Assembly (NCBI GenBank): GCA_902168105.1
Contig: CABHOY010000024.1
Location: forward strand, 124,001 to 188,000
Direction of reading: 5' to 3'
DNA from: an uncultured Flavihumibacter sp.
GTDB taxonomy: Bacteria > Bacteroidota > Bacteroidia > Chitinophagales > Chitinophagaceae
Length of the DNA stretch: 64,000 bases
The notes under the pieces are model-generated. The model was not told where the DNA came from, made no database searches, and was given only the letters and a program-made list of their open reading frames with translations. Within the stretch, counting starts at the first letter, position 1, and every line of letters starts with the position of its first letter. The position numbers were made by a program, and so were the translations under genes. Shown one piece after another: positions 35,746 to 43,964 of the stretch.

Positions 35746-36495
35746 ATGGCACGTATTATACCATTATCAGAAGGGGCTTTTACAGTAGACGGGACAAAGA
35801 AATTCATTCCTTATAATCCCGAGACGGATTCAATGCAGCAGCGCTCCGGCGGCTCGCTGTTGGTGGAGATCCAACCATTTTTAGTGATCACAGACCAGGA
35901 TTATATCCTGCTGGACACCGGTCTGGGATATCGCAATGCGGATGGGGTTTTACAGATACATCAACACCTGATCGACAACGGTGTCAATCCGATGGACATC
36001 ACCAAAGTGCTGATGAGCCATTTACATAAAGATCATTCCGGCGGTATTTCCATCGTGGACCCGATAACGGGACAGCGTAGTTTGAGTTTTCCGCAGGCGA
36101 CCTATTATGTGAACAGGCATGAAATGGATTATGCCATAGAGCGTGACGGGAAATCATATCATGCAGAAGATGTCCGCATTCTCCAGGAACGGGATAACGT
36201 CATCTTCACTGAAGGAAATGGCACGATCGAGGACTACATTTCCTATGAGGTGAGCGGCGGGCACTGTCCTTATCACCAGACATTCCTGATAGACACCGGT
36301 GACGATAAATTCTTTTTTGGAGGGGATGAAGCCCCCCAGGTCTCCTATATGAAACGCCGTTTTGCTGCTAAGTACGATTATGATGGAAAGCGGAGTATGG
36401 AGTTGCGTGAGCAGTATAAATTACGTGGCGTTCAGGAAGGATGGACCTTTATGTATTATCATGATACAAAGCTTCCCTTTGGGAAACTTAGCTGA
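35746..36495 (+). CDS. MBL fold metallo-hydrolase
   Basis: A 249-residue metallo-beta-lactamase fold protein with the complete metal motif HLHKDH (about residues 90-95). Further ligands are the His of GGHCPYHQ, the Asp of LIDTGDDKFFFGGDEAPQ and the His of YYHDTKLPFG near the C-terminus. The set resembles the lactonase-like or general MBL hydrolase branch. It sits 17 bp behind rodA, but no link to cell-wall elongation is known. The substrate is not readable from the sequence. Confidence 0.85.
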   Translation: MARIIPLSEGAFTVDGTKKFIPYNPETDSMQQRSGGSLLVEIQPFLVITDQDYILLDTGLGYRNADGVLQIHQHLIDNGVNPMDITKVLMSHLHKDHSGGISIVDPITGQRSLSFPQATYYVNRHEMDYAIERDGKSYHAEDVRILQERDNVIFTEGNGTIEDYISYEVSGGHCPYHQTFLIDTGDDKFFFGGDEAPQVSYMKRRFAAKYDYDGKRSMELREQYKLRGVQEGWTFMYYHDTKLPFGKLS

Positions 36496-36632
36496 TACAC
36501 CCGAATTGAATAACTATGATTTTTCTGATGAAGTCCGTGTATACTACTCCGGCGTCCTGATGATGATCATAAAATAATCAGGATAGGGCTCGTGTTATTC
36601 AATTTTGTGTAATACTTATGTGATGAGAAGGA

Positions 36633-37106
36633 TTATTGCCTGAATCTTCTTGCACCTGGTCCGCCTACGTTCCTGCTTTGCCTGTCTTTCATGGTCCTGA
36701 TCAGTTGATTCCGGAATTCTCTTTCAGATCGGAATACATTACCTGCTTTAGCAGGAGGCAGGACTTTCTGGAATTCCTGGCTATAATGGGTTTTGATGTC
36801 CAGCATGCGGCGTTCATAGCCTAATTCATTGGCATCTGTAGGCTGGCGGTCCTGCTGCGGAGTTTTATTCCGTTTACGGCGTTCAGCAATAAGAATTTCG
36901 ACTTCTTTTGTGTATTGGTTATATAAAGGCCAGAATTTCTGAGCCTCATCGGGGGTGAGATCCAGCTTTTGTGCCAGGTACGCAATTTCCGCTGCACGGA
37001 TGCGGTCCTTTATTTCAGTATCGCCGCCCTTCTGAGCCTGACTGGCGGGAGGGTGGAAAAACAATGAAAGGGCAATAAGTATAAATAATGCGTAAATTTT
37101 TTTCAT
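36633..37106 (-). CDS. Spy/CpxP-like periplasmic protein
   Basis: A 157-residue exported protein with a signal peptide ending near residue 24 (ASQAQ). The mature part is helical and very charged, with LDLTPDEAQKFWPLYNQY near 50-67, an LTxxQ-like motif of the Spy/CpxP periplasmic chaperone and stress-sensor group, and a basic C-terminus (GGPGARRFRQ). It starts one base after the putative anti-sigma gene, so it is co-transcribed with it and the ECF sigma gene. A sensory or chaperone role within this regulatory unit is an inference. Confidence 0.75.
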   Translation of the reverse strand: MKKIYALFILIALSLFFHPPASQAQKGGDTEIKDRIRAAEIAYLAQKLDLTPDEAQKFWPLYNQYTKEVEILIAERRKRNKTPQQDRQPTDANELGYERRMLDIKTHYSQEFQKVLPPAKAGNVFRSEREFRNQLIRTMKDRQSRNVGGPGARRFRQ

Positions 37107-37107
37107 C

Positions 37108-38031
37108 TCAATTGTCTGTTAGGCTTTCATTTAACAAACCGGTGTTATCCAAATAATGTTGTATAGCCTCTGCTGGCAATTCATCTACCTCGTCCGGAAT
37201 CCCGTTACTTTCTTCTACTAAAGGTCCATAGCTGGCCAGTTCTTCTCTATCAAAGGCGTCCGTATGGGCCTGCAGATATTCCATTATTTCCTGGTCGCTG
37301 ACGTTAGCAAGGTTTTTTTCCATTGCACTGGCGGCGTGGTAGTTCTCTCTTGTAAACAGCAGAGTACTGACACTCACCAGAGTTATAAGGGAGGCGGCTA
37401 CCGCCCATTTGAAATACCTGCGTGCATCCATCCTGCGGATAACAGGCTTAACGGCAGGTGCCGAAACAGCAGGCATGTCAGCCATAACAGTCGCGCTCAG
37501 CTGATCAAAATAATCCGTAGGCACTGAGAACGGCATCGTCCTGGGTATTTGTGCCAGGAATGGAGACAATGCAACCAGTTCTTCCCCGGCTTCTGTTGTT
37601 GGTAAAGCTGTGCTGTCCGTATCAGTTATGCGTGCCATGACAGCAGCGCTCAACTGGTCGAAATAGCCGGCAGGAGCAGACATTGGGAATGCTTTGGGCA
37701 TATTGGCCAGGATGGAAGGAGTTTCTTCCATAGCTGGTTTTGCCTGCTCAGCAGGGCCTGTTATAGTTAGCAGGATCTGTTGTGATAATTGCCCGAAGTA
37801 ATCCGGAGGAATGGATAAAGGAAGTGACTTAGGTACACTGGCCAGTAGCGGGGAGAGCATTTCGAGCTCTTCCTGCACATCGGCAGCACGTACCTTCTGT
37901 AGGATCTGATCCGGCAGTTGCTCAAAATAACCGGCTGGAATTGCTGCCAGGGCAGGTTTCAGCGTAGTCCATTGAGCTTCAGGGATGATCTCCCGCAGTT
38001 CGTTCGCAATATCGTTGTCTCTGGATATCAT
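37108..38031 (-). CDS. Putative anti-sigma factor with four PxxYF-QL repeats
   Basis: A 307-residue membrane protein, likely an anti-sigma factor. Residues 1-205 contain four copies of a unit built around Pro-x-[GD]-Tyr-Phe-x-Gln-Leu (Tyr-Phe at 35, 78, 123 and 174), each followed by a short hydrophobic helix; three copies are preceded by a [LF]LA-x-[IVM]P motif. One transmembrane helix follows (217-236), then a small acidic C-terminal domain. The ECF sigma gene lies 102 bp upstream and a Spy-like gene 1 bp downstream, as in sigma/anti-sigma operons. There is no zinc anti-sigma HxxxCxxC motif. Function rests on position and topology. Confidence 0.7.
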   Translation of the reverse strand: MISRDNDIANELREIIPEAQWTTLKPALAAIPAGYFEQLPDQILQKVRAADVQEELEMLSPLLASVPKSLPLSIPPDYFGQLSQQILLTITGPAEQAKPAMEETPSILANMPKAFPMSAPAGYFDQLSAAVMARITDTDSTALPTTEAGEELVALSPFLAQIPRTMPFSVPTDYFDQLSATVMADMPAVSAPAVKPVIRRMDARRYFKWAVAASLITLVSVSTLLFTRENYHAASAMEKNLANVSDQEIMEYLQAHTDAFDREELASYGPLVEESNGIPDEVDELPAEAIQHYLDNTGLLNESLTDN

Positions 38032-38133
38032 ACAGTTTTTAGACGGTAGAAGATAGCAATAGTTTAAACAGCTTGTAGTTTCGTCTCTAAAAAAATGCGA
38101 TTCACCTCATAAAAGTACGAAGATGTCGCATTT

Positions 38134-38685
38134 TCAGCTATTACGGATGAACTCCTCAATCTTTTTTACGGCGTGGTGATAAGAGGCTTTGAGTGCGCCT
38201 TCAGAGGTGTCGAGTACACGGCTCATTTCTTCGTAGGGCATTTCATCATAGTACCTCAGATTAAATACAATTCTTTGTTTTTCAGGTAGTCCCAGTATCG
38301 CTCTTTGCAATTTCCACTCAAGTTTATTGGGATCGAATTGAGCATCTGCTTTCAGGGTATTACTAAGACCTGTTTCTACATCTGACAGAGATACCGAATT
38401 GTTTTTCTTTTGTTTTTCCAGGAACGTGAGACATTCATTAGTGGCTATCTTGTATAACCAGGTGTATAACTGGGCGTCTTCGCGGAATCCTTCCAGGTTT
38501 TTCCAGACTTTCACAAACACATTCTGCAATACATCATTAGCGTCGTCATGGTCCAGCACCAGCCTTCTGATATGCCAGTAAAGCCGTTCCTGGTATTTCT
38601 GGATGATATACGTAAAGCCCTTCTCCCTTGTGGCGGGATCCCTGTATATCGCCAATAGTGTCTTATCATCCTGTTGTATGCTCAT
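38134..38685 (-). CDS. ECF-type RNA polymerase sigma factor
   Basis: A 183-residue ECF sigma factor. Region 2 (DHDDANDVLQNVFVKVWKNLEGF, then YTWLYKIATNECL) binds core enzyme and the -10 element; region 4 (LPEKQRIVFNLRYYDEMPYEEMSRVLDTSEGALKASYHHAVKK) is the -35-binding helix-turn-helix. It heads an operon with a putative anti-sigma factor and a Spy-like protein, so it probably answers to an envelope signal and likely controls its own operon. A strong hairpin terminator lies directly upstream, insulating it from the transketolase gene. Confidence 0.93.
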   Translation of the reverse strand: MSIQQDDKTLLAIYRDPATREKGFTYIIQKYQERLYWHIRRLVLDHDDANDVLQNVFVKVWKNLEGFREDAQLYTWLYKIATNECLTFLEKQKKNNSVSLSDVETGLSNTLKADAQFDPNKLEWKLQRAILGLPEKQRIVFNLRYYDEMPYEEMSRVLDTSEGALKASYHHAVKKIEEFIRNS

Positions 38686-38700
38686 CCTAGGTTAAATGGT

Positions 38701-38745
38701 TTTACATAAAAAAAACCATCTCTATGATGGTTTTTTTTATGTAAA
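38701..38745 (-). terminator. Terminator with perfect 20-bp stem
   Basis: Arms 38701-38720 and 38726-38745 pair perfectly around a 5-nt loop and contain A8/T8 tracts, so it works in either direction. It lies 18 bp past the transketolase stop (minus strand) and 16 bp before the start of the sigma factor gene. Confidence 0.93.
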
Positions 38746-38762
38746 GTTTAATCTGGTACAGA

Positions 38763-39728
38763 TTATTTCTTCTTCTTTCTTGCTATTGCTTTTTCAGCAG
38801 CAGCAACGATATGATCTGCATCCAGGCCATATTTTTTCAGCAGGTCCAGTGGTTTACCACTTTCACCGAAAGTATCATTAGTACCTACGTATTCGATCGG
38901 AATTGGGTTGTGGCGTGCAGCTACCTGTGCGATGCTGTCACCCAGACCTCCCAGTACGTTATGCTCTTCAGCAGTTACCGCACAACCGGTTTTGGTGATG
39001 GAGCGTATTACTGCTTCTTCGTCCAGTGGCTTAATAGTGTGGATATTGATGATCTCAACGCTATAACCTCTTTCTTCCAGGATCTTACCTGCTTCAACAG
39101 ATAACCATACCATGTGGCCACAGGCGAACAGGGTGATATCAGTTCCTTCGTGCAGTATCTGGGCTTTACCTACTTCGAATTTCTGATCTTCCGGAGTGAA
39201 GTTAGGCCATTTCGGACGGCCGAAACGCAGATATACTGGTCCCTGATAATCAGCTACAGCAATAGTAGCAGCTTTAGTCTGGTTGAAATCGCATGGAACG
39301 ATCACGGTCATGCCCGGGAGCATTTTCATCATACCGATATCTTCCAGGATCTGGTGGGTAGCGCCATCTTCACCAAGCGTTAAACCGGCGTGAGAAGCAC
39401 AGATCTTCACGTTCTTGCCGGAATAGGCAACGGACTGGCGGATCTGGTCGTATACACGGCCTGTAGAAAAGTTAGCAAAGGTAGTTGTATAAGGAATTTT
39501 ACCACCGATGGTCATACCGGCAGCTATACCTATCATATTTGCTTCTGCGATACCTACCTGTACAAAGCGGTCAGGAAACTCCTTAATAAAGGCATTCAGT
39601 TTCATCGAACCCAACAGGTCAGCGGTCAGTGCTACTACATTCGGATTTTTACGCCCAGCTTCCAATATACCTTCTCCAAAGCCTGCGCGTGTCTCCTTCT
39701 CATTTAACGGTTTAATATCTTTTACCAT
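38763..39728 (-). CDS. Transketolase C-terminal subunit
   Basis: A 321-residue protein that corresponds to the pyrimidine-binding and C-terminal domains of transketolase. Diagnostic parts are VGIAEANMIGIAAGM near residue 77 (with the catalytic Glu that activates thiamine diphosphate), TTTFANFSTGRVYDQIRQSVAYSG and ASHAGLTLGEDGATHQ near 112. A split transketolase needs an N-terminal, diphosphate-binding subunit, normally the gene directly upstream. Here the upstream gene is galE, so the partner must be elsewhere. Role: pentose phosphate pathway if paired. Confidence 0.9.
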   Translation of the reverse strand: MVKDIKPLNEKETRAGFGEGILEAGRKNPNVVALTADLLGSMKLNAFIKEFPDRFVQVGIAEANMIGIAAGMTIGGKIPYTTTFANFSTGRVYDQIRQSVAYSGKNVKICASHAGLTLGEDGATHQILEDIGMMKMLPGMTVIVPCDFNQTKAATIAVADYQGPVYLRFGRPKWPNFTPEDQKFEVGKAQILHEGTDITLFACGHMVWLSVEAGKILEERGYSVEIINIHTIKPLDEEAVIRSITKTGCAVTAEEHNVLGGLGDSIAQVAARHNPIPIEYVGTNDTFGESGKPLDLLKKYGLDADHIVAAAEKAIARKKKK

Positions 39729-39773
39729 AGCCTTATATTAAGAATTGTGTCGTAAATGTAAGAAATAAACTTT

Positions 39774-40802
39774 TTAATTGCTAAGAACCCTGTCTCTTAA
39801 GGCTACTTCCCACTGCCAGGCGGTACGCATCATATCTTCTATACCAATGTTCGGGTTCCAGCCAAGTAGTTGTTTGGCTTTGGTGTTATTGGCATAGATA
39901 GCGATTACATCGCCCGGGCGGCGGGGTCCCAGTTCATAGTTCAGTTTTACACCGGAGATCTTTTCAAAGGCCTTGATAGCTTCCAGAACGGTCACACCGT
40001 TACCGGTACCGAGGTTGAATATCTCGCAGTTGTCTGTATTCTTTTGGTCCAGCAGGTACTGCAGGGCCTTTGTGTGTGCATTGGCTATATCCATTACGTG
40101 GATATAATCGCGGACGCAGGAACCATCGCGGGTATCGTAGTCATGACCAAATACAGTCAGCTTAGGGATCTTGCCAATAGCTGTCTGGGTAATAACCGGT
40201 ACCAGGTTGTCGGGACGGCCTAATGGCAGTTCTCCGATCAATGCAGACGGATGGGCGCCTACCGGGTTAAAGTAGCGCAGCAGGATAGACTGGGTGTCAT
40301 TCACCTTGCTGTAGTCCTGGATCATCTGTTCGCCCATTTGTTTGGTACGGGCGTATGGGGATTGTGCTTCTTGCAGCGGAGTGGCCTCTACTACCGGCAG
40401 TTCTGTGGTGTTACCATATACGGAGCAGGAAGAAGAGAATACCAGGTTAGGGACATTAAACTCTTTTACGCACTTCAGTACATTTACCAAAGAAGAGAGG
40501 TTATTATGGAAGTAAAATAACGGATCAGCTACGGATTCAGGAACTGTTTTGAGCGCTGCAAAGTGGATCACGCCTACGATATCACGGTTTTCATGAAATA
40601 CGGCATGTGTATCTTCCAGGTTGCAGAGGTCTACCTTGTAGTTACGGATTTTTTTGCCTGTGATCTTTTCTACTCCGTCCAGCAGTTGTGTACTGCTACG
40701 GATGTTGCTGTCTACGGAAACTACGTCAAAGCCATTGTTAATCAGATCTACGATAGTGTGAGAGCCGATATAACCACAACCACCGGTAACTAGAACCTTC
40801 AT
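39774..40802 (-). CDS. galE: UDP-glucose 4-epimerase
   Basis: A 342-residue short-chain dehydrogenase-type epimerase interconverting UDP-glucose and UDP-galactose. The NAD loop GGCGYIGSHT at residues 7-16 and the catalytic YxxxK (YARTK, near 149) are visible, with RYFNPVGAHPSALIGE and DYIHVMDIANAH typical of GalE. It lies with rfbA on the same strand, 151 bp downstream of it, suggesting a role in polysaccharide sugar supply. Confidence 0.94.
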   Translation of the reverse strand: MKVLVTGGCGYIGSHTIVDLINNGFDVVSVDSNIRSSTQLLDGVEKITGKKIRNYKVDLCNLEDTHAVFHENRDIVGVIHFAALKTVPESVADPLFYFHNNLSSLVNVLKCVKEFNVPNLVFSSSCSVYGNTTELPVVEATPLQEAQSPYARTKQMGEQMIQDYSKVNDTQSILLRYFNPVGAHPSALIGELPLGRPDNLVPVITQTAIGKIPKLTVFGHDYDTRDGSCVRDYIHVMDIANAHTKALQYLLDQKNTDNCEIFNLGTGNGVTVLEAIKAFEKISGVKLNYELGPRRPGDVIAIYANNTKAKQLLGWNPNIGIEDMMRTAWQWEVALRDRVLSN

Positions 40803-40857
40803 ATGTCTTTTATTTTTTAAGAATGTTTTAGGATTAATTACAATCAGATGCTCAGCG

Positions 40858-40943
40858 AAATCAGGAATTATAGACTTGGAATCTAACCCCGTACCCGATT
40901 ATCGAATTACGAATGTACGTTTCCTAATCCTTAATTCTGATTT
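40858..40943. repeat. Imperfect intergenic hairpin (copy D)
   Basis: The left arm from about 40858 (AAATCAGGAATTA) pairs imperfectly with the right arm ending near 40943 (TTAATTCTGATTT). The right arm shares the TTCCTAAT/TTAATTCTGATT words with the hairpins at 3526 and 10712. It fills the gap between rfbA and galE. Confidence 0.5.
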
Positions 40944-40953
40944 TTTTAATTGT

Positions 40954-41823
40954 TCAGATTTTCTGTTCAATGATCTTTTCGAGGTACTGTCCATAGCCAC
41001 TTTTCAGTAGCGGCTTGGTAAGCGCCTGTAATTGTTCCAGGGAAATAAAACCTTGCCTGTAGGCAATTTCCTCTATACAGGCGATCTTGATACCCTGGCG
41101 TTGTTCGATGACCTGTACGAACTGTGACGCCTGCATCAGGGAATCGAAGGTGCCGGTATCCAGCCATGCTGTACCGCGTGGCAGGATGGATACTTTCAGT
41201 TTGCCACGGCGCAGGTATTCTTTATTCACATCGGTGATCTCATATTCTCCACGCGGGCTTGGCTGCAGCTCTGCAGCTATTTTAATCACATCGTTGTCGT
41301 AAAAATATAATCCGGGGACCGCATAACTGCTCTTGGGCTTTTCAGGTTTTTCCTCTATGGACACGACCTGCATTTTCTCATCAAACTCCACTACACCATA
41401 GCGTTCCGGGTCGGATACCTGATAGGCGTACACGATGCCTCCATCCGGATTGACATTGTTAGCCAGCTGGGTACCGAGGCCGGCACCGTAGAAGATATTA
41501 TCTCCCAGTACAAGCGCTACATTATCATCACCAATAAAATCACGGCCTATAACAAACGCTTGAGCAAGACCGTTTGGAAGCGGTTGTTCAGCATAGTTTA
41601 GCTGCAGGCCTAATTGTTCACCGTTACCAAATAATCTTTTGAAGGCGGGAAGGTCATGTGGTGTTGAAATGATCAGGATCTCTTTTATACCGGCCAGCAT
41701 TAGTGTGGAAAGGGGATAATAGATCATCGGTTTGTCATACACCGGCATGATTTGTTTGCTGATGGCATAGGTAATCGGGTGTAAACGTGTTCCGGACCCG
41801 CCGGCCAGTATGATACCTTTCAT
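40954..41823 (-). CDS. rfbA: Glucose-1-phosphate thymidylyltransferase
   Basis: A 289-residue enzyme making dTDP-glucose, the first step of dTDP-rhamnose synthesis. The N-terminus [24 protein letters not shown] is diagnostic and fixes the ATG at 41823, although the frame extends 14 codons upstream. [10 protein letters not shown] near residue 108, [12 protein letters not shown] and [14 protein letters not shown] are family blocks. No rfbBCD genes lie nearby; galE follows on the same strand. It serves O-antigen or exopolysaccharide precursors. Confidence 0.95.
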   Translation of the reverse strand: MKGIILAGGSGTRLHPITYAISKQIMPVYDKPMIYYPLSTLMLAGIKEILIISTPHDLPAFKRLFGNGEQLGLQLNYAEQPLPNGLAQAFVIGRDFIGDDNVALVLGDNIFYGAGLGTQLANNVNPDGGIVYAYQVSDPERYGVVEFDEKMQVVSIEEKPEKPKSSYAVPGLYFYDNDVIKIAAELQPSPRGEYEITDVNKEYLRRGKLKVSILPRGTAWLDTGTFDSLMQASQFVQVIEQRQGIKIACIEEIAYRQGFISLEQLQALTKPLLKSGYGQYLEKIIEQKI

Positions 41824-41938
41824 AGCATTTATTATAAGAATGAATAATAGAAAAAGGTTCTTCAAAAAGCCCTACAAAAATAGGGGGCTCTGTGATAAAA
41901 AAAAGGAAAAACTGAAAAAGCAGTGGTATCAAAAGAGA

Positions 41939-41984
41939 AAGCCCTCCGGTCATTCCATCAGGGGATGGCGAGGCCGGAGGGCTT
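41939..41984. terminator. Terminator between pit and rfbA
   Basis: AAGCCCTCCGG (41939-41949) pairs with CCGGAGGGCTT (41974-41984); a small CCATC/GATGG hairpin lies inside. A/T-rich flanks on both sides. It lies about 25 bp past the stop of the minus-strand pit gene. Confidence 0.88.
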
Positions 41985-42009
41985 ATTATAATAGTAATTA
42001 CACCTTTTA

Positions 42010-43014
42010 TCAGAAGAACAGATTGGCTACAAAGTAAACAAAAGCAGCCAGTAATGCACTGATAGGGATTGTTAGTATCCAGGCCCAGAGGAGGCTCACG
42101 GTTACTCCCCAGCGTACGGCGGAGAGACGTTTCGTAGCTCCTACACCGATAATAGAACCGGTAATAGTGTGGGTGGTACTTACAGGAATACCCAGTGTTT
42201 CTGTGAGATAAAGTGTTACCGCACCCGCAGTTTCCGCAGCCACACCTTCCAGTGGAGTTACCTTGGTGATACGGGTTCCCATGGTTTTAACAATTTTCCA
42301 GCCGCCGCTCATAGTACCGAGTGCTATGGCAACGAAACAGGATAATGGCACCCAGTTAGGTACCTGGGTAACATCGTCTATAGTACCATGAGCAACCAGG
42401 GCTGCAGCGATGATACCCATTACTTTCTGTGCATCGTTACCACCGTGTGCAAGGCTTAGCGCGCCGGACGACACCAGCTGTAAACGCTTAAACCAGCTTT
42501 CCGCTCTGTATGGATTGGCTTTCCGGCAAACGTTCATTATAATGATCGTTATAATGAAGGCGACCAACATACCAATAAAGGGCGCCAGGGCGATGAAATA
42601 GATAATGGGCATTACCTTGGAATAGTTGATCACATCGAAAGAACCATGGGCAGCTGCAACGGCAGCACCGATGAAACCACCTATAAGGGTATGTGAAGAG
42701 CTGGAGGGTATTCCATACCACCAGGTGGCAAGGTTCCAGGTAATAGCTGCTATCAGACCACAGAGGATCACTTTCAGGGTAATGAACTGTTCAAATACGG
42801 ATTTGGCGATAGTATTACCTACCTTAAATTCCCCATAAACATATTTGGAAATAAAGAAAGCTGCAAAGTTGAACACAGCAGCCCACAGTACTGCCTGGAA
42901 AGGAGTCAGCACTTTTGTGGATACGATGGTTGCTATAGAGTTAGCCGCATCATGAAAGCCGTTAATATAGTCAAAGATAAACGCCAGTATGATGATCGTG
43001 ACAAGTAAGGTCAT
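42010..43014 (-). CDS. pit: PiT family inorganic phosphate transporter
   Basis: A 334-residue inner-membrane protein with about ten hydrophobic segments that couples inorganic phosphate or metal-phosphate uptake to ions. The PiT signature appears twice: FDYINGFHDAANSIATIVST near residue 14 and SLAHGGNDAQKVMGIIA near 196. It is shorter than E. coli Pit but typical of this phylum. The DUF47 gene lies 51 bp upstream on the same strand. The Pho-type promoter beyond that gene points the other way. Confidence 0.94.
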   Translation of the reverse strand: MTLLVTIIILAFIFDYINGFHDAANSIATIVSTKVLTPFQAVLWAAVFNFAAFFISKYVYGEFKVGNTIAKSVFEQFITLKVILCGLIAAITWNLATWWYGIPSSSSHTLIGGFIGAAVAAAHGSFDVINYSKVMPIIYFIALAPFIGMLVAFIITIIIMNVCRKANPYRAESWFKRLQLVSSGALSLAHGGNDAQKVMGIIAAALVAHGTIDDVTQVPNWVPLSCFVAIALGTMSGGWKIVKTMGTRITKVTPLEGVAAETAGAVTLYLTETLGIPVSTTHTITGSIIGVGATKRLSAVRWGVTVSLLWAWILTIPISALLAAFVYFVANLFF

Positions 43015-43065
43015 TAGAAAGGTATTTGCATTAAACAGGCATGCCGGAGATGTATAATCTGTTGA

Positions 43066-43719
43066 TTATGCATATTTTATGATGATGGACTCTATCACGT
43101 TGGCACAATCTTCACATTTGTCTGTAGCAATTTCGAGGGCCTGATACAGTTCACGCATTTTCAGCAATTCACCTGCATTGTTGGCTTCTTTCTCGAACAG
43201 ATCTGCGATGGCCATGTCATAGATATCATCTGCATGGTTCTCCAGGCTATTGATCCTTACACAGGCATCCGTGATGTTGCGCATGTTAGACATGGTACGC
43301 AGTTCAGGGATCGCTTTATGCAGTTCCAGGGTACCCTGGTAGATCAGGTCAGCCAGTTTGCGAACACTTTCATTGATTTCGGTTACTTTGTAAAGATCCA
43401 GTCTTTTTGCGGAACCGTGAATATAATCGGCCACATCATCCAGCGTAGCCGCCAGGTGGTGAATGTCTTCACGGTCAAATGGAGTAATGAAGTTCTGACC
43501 CAGTTCCACAAAGATACGATGGGTAAAATCGTCGTTTTTGTGCTCGAGCCGCTCAATCAGATGGGTTTTGTCTTTACGCACTGCCATGTCTGTAGCGGAA
43601 ACCAGTTCAACCAGCACTTTACCCATTTCTACCAGATTGGCAGCTACATCCTCGAATAACGAATAAAAAACCCTGTCTTTTGGTACAAATAACTTTACAA
43701 AAGAATTGAAGCCTCCCAT
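43066..43719 (-). CDS. DUF47 (PhoU-like) phosphate transport regulator
   Basis: A 217-residue all-helical protein of the DUF47/PhoU-like family, usually encoded with PiT transporters and thought to modulate them. The start MGGFNSFVKLFVPKDRVFYSLFEDVA is typical and sets the ATG at 43719. DVADYIHGSAKRLDLYKV and the C-terminal EIATDKCEDCANVIESIIIKYA are recognisable. It is co-transcribed with pit. TATTTTTG at 43742-43749 on the minus strand, an exact -7 consensus, lies 22 bp upstream of the start. Confidence 0.9.
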   Translation of the reverse strand: MGGFNSFVKLFVPKDRVFYSLFEDVAANLVEMGKVLVELVSATDMAVRKDKTHLIERLEHKNDDFTHRIFVELGQNFITPFDREDIHHLAATLDDVADYIHGSAKRLDLYKVTEINESVRKLADLIYQGTLELHKAIPELRTMSNMRNITDACVRINSLENHADDIYDMAIADLFEKEANNAGELLKMRELYQALEIATDKCEDCANVIESIIIKYA

Positions 43720-43785
43720 ACTCTTTGTTTGAAATTTGGCGCAAAAATAGCTTTCCGCAGGCAATACCTCCAAGAAAATATTATC

Positions 43786-43842
43786 CTTAATAATTCCTTA
43801 ACACTGGATTAATATAAAAGTAATATAGCAATTTTTTCTTTG
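43786..43842 (+). promoter_or_regulatory. Pho-type promoter P1 (11-bp repeat array and -7 element)
   Basis: Hexamers CTTAAT (43786), CTTAAC (43797), ATTAAT (43808) and AGTAAT (43819) recur with an exact 11-bp period. TTTCTTTG, one mismatch from TAnnTTTG, begins at 43835, exactly 16 bp after the last hexamer begins. It points at the metallophosphoesterase gene. The geometry is that of PhoB-activated promoters; PhoB binding itself is inferred. Confidence 0.65.
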
Positions 43843-43964
43843 TATTGTGAAAAAGGCTGTGTGTTTCAAGGATTTCCCTACACCTGCAGCCGTTTTCAGC
43901 GGACTAAACTATTTTTAACCAAACCTAACAACTGCCCGGTTTTTTCGGTTCAATCCTCATTAAA

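Noticed and set aside
43719..43830. Pho-type control of the DUF47-pit operon from the same array on the minus strand
   Set aside because: Read on the minus strand the array has no -7 element at the fixed distance; TATTTTTG at 43742-43749 looks like a separate promoter.
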